Source: Cyathus striatus
Lineage: Eukaryota; Basidiomycota; Agaricomycetes; Agaricales; Nidulariaceae
Length of the DNA: 64,000 nucleotides
Reading direction: 5' to 3'
Assembly (NCBI GenBank): GCA_025738555.1
Contig: JAOVFP010000010.1
Location: 3,038,001-3,102,000, forward strand
Notes under the pieces: model-generated
What the model was told of the DNA's origin: nothing
What the model saw: only the letters and a program-made list of their open reading frames with translations
The model's database searches: none
Shown here: in pieces, positions 45,889 to 57,799 of the stretch
Layout of the letters: every line of letters begins with the position of its first letter
How positions within the stretch are numbered: position 1 is the first letter of the stretch
Made by a program: the position numbers and the translations under genes

Positions 45889-48800
45889 AATAAATTGTTA
45901 ACAGAATCAATCATAAGACTATCCAATATATATGAGAACACAATGAGGGCTGCAGTAAGGTTCAACTACTTACTGATCTTTGGACTTTGCTAAAGTATAT
46001 TTTCAGTACAGCTATAAATATTTTAATTCAATAAAGAAATAAGGCCAGCAAGCAGCATCACCTACTACCTTACTTTTTATGAGGATGAGTGAGAAGTTGA
46101 ACAAATAGTATATTATCATAAATTTATGTAGTACACAGAAAATGTAACATAGAGTAAAAAGAATATTTATACCATATGTACCAAACTGGGAAAGGGAGTG
46201 CCACTTATGGCTAGTGTTGCCAATGTTCATATTCAACAGTTCCTTCTGATTTTTCCTCCCCTCCCAATTCCCTTGCTGCTCTCAATTCAAAGAAAAACAC
46301 AGAACTGTGAACATAAAGAAGCAAATGGAAGTGAATGTCCAGTTTCATAGCTCCAGTAAGTTGTAGCATTGTATTCTGTATCACAGACTTCTATTCAATT
46401 CCATCATGAATGCAAAAAGTTTTGCATAAACATAATACATGCAGTACATACTATTTATTGTTTAAGCAACAGGTTCGAACAAACCCACCCTTTGAAGGGG
46501 CCCAAGCTTTTCATCCCACTTCCCAATGTGATAGAGTCCACTGTAACTCTAATGAGCTCCAGCACACTGATTCCAATTTCTACACAGCTCAATACTATGC
46601 TGGCAGTGAGCAAGGTGTAGACACAAGTGTCAGAGGAGGTGGTGTTGGTGTTGGACAGGGGATGAGGCATTGACAATGGCAGTGGTGGTAGTGGGCAAGT
46701 GGTAGAGGAGGAGAGGGAGAGGGAGAAGAAATGGTGGTGGCACTGTTGTGTCAGAATGAGGGTGACAAGGAGTAAGGAGAGGAGGGAGGTGGTGGTGTGA
46801 TGCCGAGACACTGGCAATGGGAGGGAGGTGTGACATTACACATGACATTGATAATACTGTGATGCCATTTGGAGGTAGTGTGGGTAGTTGAGGTAGGGGA
46901 CTTGTGGTGGGCTGTGTGATATGGTGTTGATGTTGATCTGGCCAGAGAAATGAAAGGTTAGCTGTTGTCATCATGATGCAGGGGGAATATATAGGAGGGA
47001 GAATGTGTCACCATGGACAAGGCAAAATAGTGGAGGAAAGTGGCTTGAGAATCAATGTATCAAGGACACTGAGACTAAGTGAGATAGGTGTTTACTTGTC
47101 ATCAACACATGCATTGATAGCTTATAATTTGTATTGATGATCTGCAGGAACTTGATGTGGGGGACATTGACTGCATGGCTTGGCATTGACACTATTCTGA
47201 CCTGCAGGGATAGCAAGAGGTTGACATAATGAGAATGAGCAAGGATGAGGTGGAGGAATATGTCTGCCTTGTAAAGGTGAAAGTATGCTTAACACCTAAA
47301 CAAAGAAATGTACATGTGAGTCAGTTGAAGTCTGTTCAACCTGCGGCATTCTAAGGTGAATGAAGAAAAAGGTTAGTGAAAAGACAAGTTTTTTTTGGAT
47401 GTATCAATGCTAAAAAACTCAGAAAATGAGATCTGAATGAGTCTTGAGGACCTTGGACTTTGTTCTTCATGAGAGAAGAGGAAGGGAGTTAGTACTCAGT
47501 AAGTAAACTGAATAAGAAAAAATCATTATTTACAATCACACTCTATCACAGAATGTCACAAGTGATCAGTTGACCAACCAATCACAGAGCATAAATGGGC
47601 TGTTTCACCTGCACTACAAATTGAAGATTGACTAATTTCATTTGAACTTCATTATTGTAAGCACACAAATGTTATTTCCATTCAATGCAGCAATTACTTA
47701 ATGAGAACTCAAAATCATCAGTATCGAGTACTCCAAGAGCCACTGAATACTGGAATAAAGGTTGGTTCTAATATTGACATATTTAACAATCACCTATGAA
47801 TGTTAGTGCAAGAAAACTACATGAAATAACAAGAACCTACTCAGGTTTAGATCTCTGGATTGTTGGTATGGTTCAGTAAAGAAGCAGAATGATGAGGCAG
47901 CTCGAGAAGTGTTTGAAAGCTAATAGGAGTTTGGCCAATTAAACATTATTACATGCACAAAAACCTTTACAACCTATACAAATAATCTATTATAAACTGT
48001 ACTTAATTTGTAGTTCATATATACATGATAATGGAATATTTGAGTTGAGAAATCGATCATGCATGGTGTTGTTTGAAGTCTAACCTGTGGCTGAGCTATG
48101 GGAGTGAGAACTTATACCTTATAACTTTACAGAATCACATTATACATATATGATTTATAGAGAAAATTTGTGCTATTCATCGATGCAGACAATTCGTATT
48201 AATCAGAATTTTAATATCATAATTGTAAGTATGAGATAATGCACCAATACCTGTCATATTAATATGTTACAGCACCTTAATTAAAAATCCAGCTAATAGC
48301 AATTGTAGGTATCATAAAATAGTGCAATTTTTCTCTATTATATATGTTTTGAAGTGTTCTTGTTCAAAAGTTATAAGAGGATGAAGTTTGAGTACCTAAT
48401 TGATGTGATTTTTGGCAGGGGTTTTATGCCTCCAGCAATATCCAGCACATTTTAACAAAAAAAAACTTCATACAATCATAGATGATGTATTTTTATTAAA
48501 TGTGCTGAGTGAGGAATGAGAGCAGTGGGTCAGTAGAATTTGGGGGCATGCATGACAGATGTTACAGATCATGTGAGTCACACTTTGTGGGCATTGTGCA
48601 CCTCCAATCATAATGTTCTCGAAATAACTCAAAGAACCCACATTAATATGATTGGGATGGACTCACTTTCATATTTTTATGCCAATTCATACACCAACAT
48701 GATTATGAAGGATAAACAAACATGTCTCCACATGTTCCCCTTGGTCCTCCTCAACATATGCTCCCTCCCCCTATGTCTGATTCTTGTGCATTCTATCTAT

Positions 48801-49626
48801 TTCTGTAAATGTTTGACCACTGAACATGTTCAGTAGTATGTGGTATAAAGTATGCATAAAATTTTTTGAAAATAATTAATTTTTTATAAACATACTGAAA
48901 TTTTTATGTGTGCAATCACACAAAATATTAAGGGTCCTGAAGGGGTGGAGTGCAGGCAGGAGGTTGGGGCATTAGTGGGCAGCAGGGCCATGCCCTATCA
49001 TCAACCTCTATGGCTAAGGGTGCAGAGAGGAGAGTTGTTAGACCCCCCCTCCCTGGGCCTATCTTCACTGAGGGGTGGAGGGTTGTTAGATGACCTATCA
49101 TTGTAGCTGTAGACTGAGGCAATGAGACTACCAGAACATCTGAGGGTACCACTTTGTGATCCATGTATTGAAGGGATATTGAAGGAGGGTGATTACACTG
49201 GAGGAGGATGACATGTGTGCCACATCAGTGATATACAGGCTAAAGAAATTGCAATGTACTTTAAATCTTCATGTTCTTAACTTACAAGAACTTGCCACTG
49301 AGTATGTTAGAGAATGGACTAAAAGGGTTGCCTCTCAAAAAATATATTAAGGGATAATAGTATATATATAAAAACTATACAAAGTCACTCTGTCTCAGCA
49401 TTACAATTATAGAACCCTTTTAAAAAAATACTTGTTTCATTCATTTTTATTTTATGTTGCAATACTCTGCACAAAATATCTACAAAGAATACCCATAACA
49501 AAATTGAATGAACTTAGAAATAAAATGGAAACAAAGTGAAATAATGACTTACAGAGAACCCAAGCTCTTACAAAACTAGCTCACATAGTACTTGCAATAA
49601 GGAAAGGCTTGAGGGTAGCATGGTGG
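45889..49626. other. No gene recognised
   Basis: The stretch 46,620-46,970 is purine-biased low-complexity sequence (GGTGGTGGT-like) that gives overlapping minus-strand ORFs. ORFs at 48,540-48,836 and 48,906-49,106 have no family resemblance. No repeats with clear ends were seen in 47-49.6 kb. Confidence 0.4.
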
Positions 49627-49912
49627 TGTTAGATATTCTGAGTTGCACAGCTTCTTTGACAGCTGTCACTTGTCACCTGTCATACTTAACAGTTCTGTGA
49701 TTGACAGATTGACAGCTGTCAGTTACCTTAGTTACAGGACCTTGGTTGGACTTTGGTAAACACACTCAGTATATAAACACTTTGTAACTTGGTAGTTGTT
49801 AACAAGTTTCCTCCCCATCTGTGTCAGTGTCAGTGTCTGTGTTTGAGTTCTTGCTCCATTGTCATTCTTTGTTCTCTCCATCTAGTCCTCTTTATTCTTG
49901 TTACTTCTGACA
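49627..49912 (+). repeat. Solo LTR, 286 bp
   Basis: Begins TGTTAGATATTCTGAG and ends TTACTTCTGACA. GGTGG (49,622-49,626) and GGCGG (49,913-49,917) are a 5-bp duplication with one C/T difference at a CpG. A TATATAAAC box near 49,770 fits an LTR promoter. The family is unknown; the short length is compatible with copia. Confidence 0.72.
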
Positions 49913-50819
49913 GGCGGGTAGTACACAGCACTGATCAATGGAAGAAGTAGAAAGCCAATGGAAGAGAGGCAATAGTGAGATGACATATTAGCGAGAAAAG
50001 AGAGATCAACAAAACCACATCACACACTATTGATAACAGCTTCTGAATTAGGAAGGCACTTGTGGGAGTGCCCATGTGAGTGCACACTGTTGTATTATGG
50101 TGACAGATAGGTAGCTGAGAAAGTGCTGTTGGATAAGCCATGCACACATGGACTAGTGCTAGGTGCTGACTCACTGTCAGTCTAGACCTAAACTATCACA
50201 TGGTAGTAAAACTGAAATAGATAATAAACTGTGGGTGGCTGTGTCAGTAGAAGTATATAGCTAAGCAAGAGGGAAGAAATACAGCAGGAACTGCATGGGC
50301 ATTCTTCCTCCCACAGATAGGGTGGTGAATTAGAACAGAACAGAACAGAATTAGACACAGAATCAGATGTATCAAATTGATCTAGTATTTAGAACACATG
50401 CTGAATTGATTTAGTGTTTACCTGAGCTTGTGCTTGATAAACTGTTGAAGTTCTAGCATGTTCAAAAAATAAACAAGTCATTCTATTTTTAGTTTACCTT
50501 TGAAAAGAATTGATATTCATATGCCCTTGAACTTATTAAAATTCTAGAACATGGGAACTTAGAATATTAAATTATACTGGAATCAGGAAACTATTCTAAG
50601 TATTATTAAAGTAATCTAAACTTGTACACTAAGTACATCATTGGCATGAGAATAGTTCCTGAGGTAGAGGAAGGTAGAGGGCTCAACATAAGCCAGCTAA
50701 CATTCTTCCCACTCTGGCACCCTGCTATGCATCTGGTTGAGCCACATTAATGTATGGATGCAGTTGAAATCCTCAGGAGAGGAGGACAAGAAACTCAACT
50801 ATTGAGGTCTTTATGCTTG
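49913..50819. other. No gene recognised
   Basis: AT-rich sequence with a short GAACA microsatellite at about 50,335-50,353. No ORF here can be supported. Confidence 0.4.
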
Positions 50820-51070
50820 CCCCCCCATTCCATTCAGACTCCAGACGGACTCTGTGGATTCCACAGACTATCTGGACAGACTTCAAGAATTTTCCAGATA
50901 GTCAATGGATTCCAGCTAGACTCCAGGTGGACACATTTTCACTGTGAGTCCACCCAATTTTCCAAATCCAGTCCAGTTCCAGTTCACCTGGAGTCCAGCA
51001 AGTTTAGCAGGAATTCTGGCAGACTAAATCCATTCAGAACTCACCTGGACTCCAGTTGGACTAGGCAGAT
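50820..51070. repeat. CTGGACTCCA-type repeat region
   Basis: Many imperfect CCAGACTCC, CTCCAGGTGGAC and CACCTGGAGTCC units in both orientations, of the kind seen at 39,608-39,925 and 57,150-57,420. The units form short inverted repeats with each other. Probably a decayed copy of the same palindromic element family. Confidence 0.55.
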
Positions 51071-51149
51071 ACAGATTTACAAGTACCCACTATTACTAGT
51101 TACTTATTATTACTAGTTAGTTACCTTTAATATTCTATAGTAAAAATTT

Positions 51150-51237
51150 TACAACCAGCATGAATCGAACTAGCAACGTAGGGACAAGTCATGTGCACAC
51201 TGAAATCATACACAATACCGATACACCAAACAGTCTT
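51150..51237 (-). ncRNA. tRNA-like segment
   Basis: The minus strand shows an A-box-like TGGTGTATCGG and a B-box-like TAGTTCGATTCATGC. Spacing is larger than in an intronless tRNA. The T arm has mismatches and no acceptor stem pairs, so this is at best a decayed tRNA or SINE head. Confidence 0.3.
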
Positions 51238-51659
51238 ATATTTTCTTAAGTCAGTAAGGTATATACTAGCCATATATCTCACTTTCCTAAAACAGTATGT
51301 AGTTTTTCCCACTGCACTCTCTCTTTCTCTCACACATCATCGCCTCACCTTCCCATGTCAGTGCCTTCACCTCAAACTCCATTCCCACATCGTCACCTCA
51401 AGCCCCCTCCCATGTCGTCACCCCAAGCCTCTCAAGTTGTCGCCTCAAGCCCCCTTCCCATGTCGTCGCCCCACCAACATTTAGCAGGTGACAATTCATT
51501 TCCTTCAAGATCGATAACACACAGTAATGGCACAGGCACCATAGTGGAAAGGGAGGGTGTGTGTGTGAGCACATACATGGTAAGGTAAGTATCGCTCCTC
51601 CCTCTCCCCCTTTCTCTCACTTGCTCACTCCTTCTCATCTAGTCACCAACTCCCTCGCC

Positions 51660-53010
51660 TTCTCCCTCTGCCTTGTCTTGTAAGTGACGAGGACAAGTGG
51701 CCATTCCCCCTCCCAGCCTGCCTCTCATCTCACAAATAACAAGCTTGTCATCCCCCCTCTCCTCCTTGTCCTTGTCTTGCAAGTGATGTGGACAAGTGCT
51801 CATCCCCCCCCTCCTTATCATCTTGCAAGTGATGAGGACCAGCACTTGTCCCCCCCCTTCTTGTCCTCATCTTGCAAGTGATGTGGATGAGTGCTCATCT
51901 CCTCCTCTTTGTCCTTGTCTTGCAAGTGATGTGGACAAGTGCTTGTCCCCCCCCCTCCTCGTCATCTTGCAAGTGACAAGGACCTGTGCTCACCCCCCCC
52001 CCTCCTCCTCATCCTTGTCTTGCAAGGGATGTGGACAAGCACTTGTCCCCTCCTCTCCTCCTTGTCCTCATCTTGCAAGTGACAAGGACCTGCACTCATC
52101 CCCCCCCCTCCTCATCCTCATCTCACAAGTGACATGGATGAGTGCTTGTCCCCCCCTCTCCTCTTTGTCCTTGTCTTGCAAGTGATGAGAACCTGCACTC
52201 ATCCCCCCCCCCTTCTTGTCCTTGTCTCACAAGTGATGTGGATGAGTGCTTGTCCCCCCCTCTCCTCCTCGTCCTTGTCTTGCAAGTGACAAGGACCTGC
52301 ACTCATCCCCCCCCTCCTCATCCTTGTCTCACAAGTGATGTGGATGAGCACTTGTCCCCCCTCTCTTCCTTGTCTTGCAAATGACAAGGATGAGCACTCA
52401 TCCCCCCCTTCTCATCTTGCAAGTGACGAGCACTCATCCCCCCCTCCTCATCTTGCAAGTGACGAGTGCTCAGCCCTCATCCCCTCTCCTCCTTCCCCTC
52501 CTCGTCTCACAAATGACGATGACGAGCCAGCCATCTCCCCCTCCTCCCACTTCTCCTCATCTTGCAAATGACAAGGATGAGCCAGCTGTTACCCCCTCCT
52601 TCCCCTCCTCATCTTGCAGATGATGAGAATGAGCCACCTGTCCCCCCTCCTCCCATGCCTCATCTTGCAAATGATGAGGATGAGTGTCTGTCCCCCTCTC
52701 CTCCCATGCCTCATCTTACAAATAATGAGGATGAGTGCTTGTCCCCCCTCCTCCTTGTCCTTGTCTCACAAGTGACATGGATGAGCACTTGTCCCCCCTC
52801 CTCCTCATCCCCTCTCCTCATCCCTCCTCCTCCCTCCCCATCTTGTCTTGCAAATGACAAGGACAAGCCACCCGTCACCCCCCCCTCCTCCCATGCCCTC
52901 CTCTCCTCCGCCTCTGCCTCCTCATCTTGCAAGTGACAAGGATGAGTATCCATCCCCTTCCCCTTCTCCCCTTCTCCACTATCTCCTTGTCTTGCAAGTG
53001 ATGAGGACAC
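51660..53010 (+). repeat. C-rich minisatellite, about 25 units
   Basis: Units of roughly 40-80 bp (mostly about 50) contain CTTGCAAGTGA(T/C) followed by GAGGA or GTGGA, a GTGCTTGTC or GCACTCATC block and a C7-C9 run. I count about 25 copies. Both strands are open over long distances in several frames, which gives ORFs with repeating LASDxDECSSPP. These are repeat translations and not genes. The array ends about 370 bp before the start of the next gene. Confidence 0.85.
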
Positions 53011-53221
53011 TGTCCTTCCCCCCTGCCTCGTCCCCCTCATTCCCATTGTCTGTTGTCCCCTTTCCCCTCTATCATGCTGTCTCTCCCCTTCTCCCTTTGT
53101 CTTCATGCATGCTGTCAATGGGCCAAAGAAGATCAAAGGCTGTGTCTCCTTAAAATAGTTAGATAGTTATGTTGTATAGCCAATGACATGTAATATATAT
53201 TTAGTTATGTTCAATGTAGCC

Positions 53222-53230
53222 TATAAAAGG
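53222..53230 (+). promoter_or_regulatory. TATA box of the 53.4-kb gene
   Basis: TATAAAAGG lies about 160 bp upstream of the proposed ATG at 53,381, with a pyrimidine-rich stretch (53,305-53,330) between them, a common fungal promoter arrangement. No experimental start site is known. Confidence 0.5.
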
Positions 53231-53380
53231 CTGTATATTTTTAACTTTTTGATCATGAGAAATTGCTGTGCATCATCAGACTTCTAAGATTTTGGTTTGC
53301 ATCAACCCCCCCCTCCTTCTCAACCCTCAACCACCACCACTATCTTGCTATCTCAAAGCATTTTAATACTACTACACACA

Positions 53381-55678
53381 ATGGCTCCTCATCATTCCAC
53401 TTGCTCTGCTACAACTCAGGCTTCTAGTATTACTCCTACTGAGTCTGCTTCTCTGTCAGTTGCTACACATGAAACTCATAGCAAGTCTTGCAAGCATGGT
53501 ACTTCTGCTGCCAATCTTACAGCCCAACCACCAACAAAGAAGCAGGCCACAACCAACAAACCTATTACAGATAATGAGGAGAGTGAAAATGTGCAGAAAA
53601 AACAGAGTAAAAAAGTTGTAAAAGCCAAGAAAGCCAAAAAAAACTCAGTATGGTTTCACAACTCCCTTTCACTGCCTTGCTAATATTTTTTAGAAAAACT
53701 TCGGAACAGAAAAGAGCTGAGGATGCTGCTGCAGATGAAGAAGGTGTACCTGATCTTACTGCATATGTATTACATATATTTATACAATATTTATGTATTA
53801 ATAATACTTAGTGCTGAAAGGGTGCTGGAGGAAAGTGGCTTTCCTGTTGCCCCTCCAAAGTGGGGTCCATCTTTTGATGTACCTCAACCAGCAGCTCTGG
53901 TTTTCACTGTTACTTGTAAGTGCTATTCAGACATGGGAAAAGGTAAAGAAATATTCATTTACATGTATAAAATGTGTATCTAAACATTTATATCTTCTAC
54001 AGTTGAAGAAGAACATGAATCAGATGGATATGATATCAATAATGAAAGCAAAAATAAAGGTTTGAATTGATAGCTTACACATATATTTACTAACACAAGT
54101 TATATTTCAGAAAATACTGAAGGTTCAACTGATGGATCAAATGCAGGTCATGGAAATGAATCAGAACACAGTGATGGTAGGTGATATTAGCATCACATCT
54201 TTCAAGTCTGACAAAAAGTATACAGAAGATCACACCAGTAAGAATAAAGGTAAGAAAATTCAGTAATGTTATAACTGTATTACTGTATTTAAGATCTTGA
54301 AAGGGAGTGATATCAGCATCATATCTTCTAAGTCCAACAGCAATCATACAGAAGACAGGATTAGTAAAGATAAAGATATGGATTTTCAGTAATATTTGTA
54401 TTTATACTGACTCAATATTTGCAGAGCTAGATATTATCATGAATAGTCCACTGATTAGTCCACCTTGTACCACCAGTAAGCCAGGTACAGTCGACACTGT
54501 GGATATTACCAATATTAGTCTCAAAGGTTCTTCAAGGAGTGAAGGTAAACCTATAATTTGTATAAATATATATGTACTAACTCTAAGTAGGTGGCATTCT
54601 CAGAGGAAATGCACTTGGGAATCACTCAAATGCTGCCAACTTTCACAGTGCTGCTGAAAGCACTACTGTTGGTTCAGTTAAAGGGCAAGTATGGTTGTAT
54701 ATGTCTAATGCAGATCCAAGTACTGTTATGGTACCTGGAGTTGCTTCATTTACATTGAAGCATAATCTTATGGCAACCATTGAGCCTGTCTTGAAGAAAC
54801 TCAAAGACAGAGCCAAACATTTCTTTAGTATGTTTTCTTTCATATTTTATTCATATACTAATATCATTTTAGCTGCTGATCACTATTTGTATGTTTATGA
54901 AAGTAAAGCCTGGAACATTCTTGGAAACTTTGAATCTGCTGTCAAGGATAATAAGGAAGTTGACTGGCTAAAGATAGATGGTGAATTTAGAGTGTAGCTA
55001 TATATTTTATTCTTTTATTCTTGTACTATTTACTTATATTGTGTTGCTTTATAGTCTGGATTTCAGCCAAATGCACCACTCTCCCTCGATATTGAGACAT
55101 ATTCCATTCAGTCTAAGTCAGCTGGAAGCTCTGCAACTAGCTCTCATGCTGTTTCTTGCTCTCACACCCCTTCTCTTGTTCAAAGAGGTGGAATCTCAGA
55201 GCAATATACTGAGGAACTTATTGATGTTCTAAAGATTCCTAGAGACATTCTTGAGAGCACTGCACCTGGACTTCAAGTTGCATACCAGAGGTATCTTGCC
55301 TGTATAAAGGCAGTTTCCAACCACAATACTATGGACAAGAACAGGACTTGGCCAGTTGCCAAGGCCACAAAGAAAGAAATTGTCACAGTCTTTGTCTCAT
55401 CTTCAGCCTGGTATGAGAACTATTCAAACTCTGATAAGATTGTAGATTTTCCAGCAATGCAGTCTTGGTTGGCTGAAGATGAGGATAGTCCTACTGATCT
55501 GAACCTTTGGGGCTTTGAGAGAGATTACTACACATTTTTGGATTTGAAAAGATGGCTTAAGGAGAAGAAGAAGAAAAGGAAAGGAAAGGGAAAGGGAAAG
55601 AGCAAGGAGGAGAAGGAAGGTAAGGATGAGAAGGCTCATGAGGATAAAGAGAAATTAAGTTCAAAGAAGTGCAAGTAA
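53381..55678 (+). CDS. Unknown multi-exon gene with KGKGK tail (gene A)
   Basis: No known family was recognised. Start MAPHHSTCSATT at 53,381; the first exon ends in a Lys-rich stretch. Further short exons give RVLEESGFPVAPPKWGPSFD, an acidic Ser/Asn-rich linker (HESDGYDINNESKNK and others), VWLYMSNADPSTVMVPG, IEPVLKKLKDRAKHF, LYVYESKAWNILGNFES, then LIDVLKIPRDILESTAPGLQ, VTVFVSSSAWYENY, FPAMQSWLAEDED and a Lys-rich tail KKKKRKGKGKGKSKEEK. At least eight GT...AG introns of 40-90 bp are needed, with boundaries provisional. One exon appears duplicated (54,182-54,250 and 54,308-54,375). No premature TGA is obvious, unlike neighbouring genes. It is a paralogue of 61,710-63,894 and sits 50 bp upstream of a CxC5 ORF. 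The basic tail suggests nucleic-acid or nuclear association, which is inference. A splice donor at the tail could extend it. Confidence 0.6.
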
Positions 55679-55727
55679 GTATATTGAACTCAAATTGTAA
55701 TAGTTTACAATATGATTTTTCATTTGG

Positions 55728-56776
55728 ATGGTAACCTTTGAGACATATCTGTGGTGCTTAACCTGTATATGGGCTATATTCATGCCAGAAATCACTCAAC
55801 ATATTTTATTCTGGTTATTAATAATTTGGCTATTTCAATGGCTCCCAAGTGCAATACTAGTTCTATTTATTTTTATTCAACCAGTACTTGCAGCAAGGGA
55901 ACAATCATTTCCTAACATCACATTTGATGTGTTCAGTAAATTTATTCTGTCAAATTTGGTTCCAACATCACACTCTCTGCCACATTGGTTATATTGTTCT
56001 CTATGATTGATAATATTGATTTGTTGAGTCTTCATGCAAGATAGCAGAATGCAAAGTTAACAGGAGAAAAAAATGTTGATGCAACTGCATGGATTAGATT
56101 ACTAGCTAGAGCTATTCAGGAAAAAATTGGCATGGACTCAGATGATCTCTTTGAAGATTATGAAATTAATGAACACACAACTCGAACAGGCAGATCTATT
56201 TTGTTAGGCACTAAATTAAATGAAATGGCAAGACTTCTGAAGTTGTATCCTTTCAATCAGGAGAGGAAAGTTTTTGAAGGTCAACTGAAACCTGTATCTC
56301 ATGCTAGTATTGATCCTGTTCATATAATATGTCCTATAGCTGCAGAGTGTGAGACACAGAGCTGTAAAGGACAGGCACTACATGTGCATACTAAAGTTAG
56401 AGATGTACCTAAAGCAATATTAATTAAAGGCTCAAAAATATTAGAACATGAACAAGCCTATGATGAAAAACAGGGATATTATATAGTTCATTTAAACTCT
56501 GCTAAATATCTGAAAGTAGGAAAAAAACTATGGGTAGATAGGGCATTTTCTCAAGGTGTTCTGAATGGTATATATAGCTTTCATGCATCTGCTGCAGCAT
56601 ATATGGAATATTGGAACAACAGTTTTGGAAATGGAAAGGAAATAAGCTGAAGACAAGTCTGGGAGACTTTTATACATGAATCAATACACATGGTTTCTGC
56701 AGGATCTGGTGTTAATTTTATTAGTCTTGATGGACTATGCTGGCTGACACCACTCCATGATGATGGTCTGTTGTAG
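55728..56776 (+). pseudogene. CxC5-like domain of a KDZ-type transposon
   Basis: The start MVTFETYLWCLT is followed by SFPNITFDVFSKFILSNLVP. After a frame break near 56,000 come GRSILLGTKLNEMARLLKLY, HIICPIAAECETQSCKGQAL, DVPKAILIKG, LNSAKYLKVGKKLWVDRAF, NGIYSFHASAAAYMEYWNNS and, after a TGA in place of Arg (near 56,648), RQVWETFIHES. This matches the cysteine-cluster proteins linked to Kyakuja-Dileera-Zisupton transposons in basidiomycetes. The first cysteine pair is present, but the second half of the cluster, expected between LEHEQAYDE and YIVHLNS, is deleted, and the DDE transposase is absent. It is therefore a remnant. The cysteines would bind zinc and DNA in intact proteins. Confidence 0.78.
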
Positions 56777-56958
56777 AAGCATTGGAAGATGTGGTAGAAG
56801 ATGTATCAGAAATAATAGGTGTGGGAAATATGGTAGAAGATGTGTCAGAAAATATGGTACAAATGTAGTACAGAGATATCTGGTAGGAGAATAATAGATG
56901 TGGAAAAATATTGTAAAAGAGGCATAGGAAGATGTGGTAGGGAGATAGTATGCTATCA

Positions 56959-57102
56959 GTACTGAAGGGTGTGGGAAAATGTAGTAAAGAGTAGTAGTGA
57001 TAGCATGTACTGAAGGGTGTGAGAAAATGTAGTAAAGAATAGTAGTGGTAGCATGTACTGAAGAGTGTGGGAAAATCTAGTAAAGAATAGTAGTAGTAGC
57101 AA
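56959..57102. repeat. Three 48-bp tandem units
   Basis: Units start GTACTGAAG(G/A)GTGTG at 56,959, 57,007 and 57,055 and differ at only a few positions. Upstream (56,770-56,950) are related GGTAGAAGATGT and GTGTGGGAAA motifs in less regular order. No coding role is evident. Confidence 0.8.
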
Positions 57103-57149
57103 AGATGTAGTAGTGAGATAGTATGTTATCAATAGGTGTGGGAAAATAC

Positions 57150-57425
57150 ACCTGGAGTCTTAAACAGAACTTACTTTAAAAAATACAAAGTCCATCAGGA
57201 CTCCACCAGGACTCCATCAGAACTTCTTATATTCCAGCAGGATGTCATCAGGACAATATCTATTCCATCAGAACTCCACCCAGACTCTGCTAGACTTCAC
57301 TGGACTCCACCTGGACTCCACTCAGACTCCACCAGATTCCATCAGGACTCTGCTGGACTCCACCCAGACTATCCAGACTATATTGAGTCTGGACAGAGTC
57401 CAGACAGACTGGGGGGGGGAGCATA
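57150..57425. repeat. CTGGACTCCACC-type repeat with G8 end
   Basis: Dense CAGGACTCCA, CTGGACTCCACC and CAGACTCCA units run up to a G8 run (57,411-57,418). Both this region and 50,820-51,070 are composed of the same 10-12-bp motif in varying order. Confidence 0.6.
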
Positions 57426-57799
57426 AAGTACTGCAACTATTCATGAATCTCCTGGGGTTCACCATGGCATTGCAGGCATTCCAGCCTGCAGTCATTAGTG
57501 TTGAGGAAGAGATCCCTCAGTGGCAAGTTAGTGAAGTGGATGTCCAAGTAGTTTAGACTGTAAGGATACACATGGTCAATTCATGCACATAGGAGATATT
57601 TTGAAGAGAGAGTTTGTGTCGAAGGAGTGTGATGGTAGTGATATGAGGTCGATATCACCAGAAATGAAGGGGAATGTGAATACAACACAGATCTCCGAGA
57701 TGAACAAGGCTCCAGCAGTGATAGGGTGCAATAGGGACCCAGCTGAGTAACCAGGTGCTGGGATAACGGTGCAAAAGAGGCTGAATAGGGGATAGGAAT
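57426..57799. other. Spacer, no gene recognised
   Basis: Ordinary CpG-poor sequence up to about 57,600, then increasing CpG. No protein family is recognisable. Confidence 0.35.

Noticed and set aside
51660..53153. Several long overlapping ORFs (up to about 140 codons) with repeating LASD and SSPP or basic repeats on both strands
   Set aside because: They are translations of a stop-free minisatellite. All frames are open, and unit lengths vary without regard to the reading frame.
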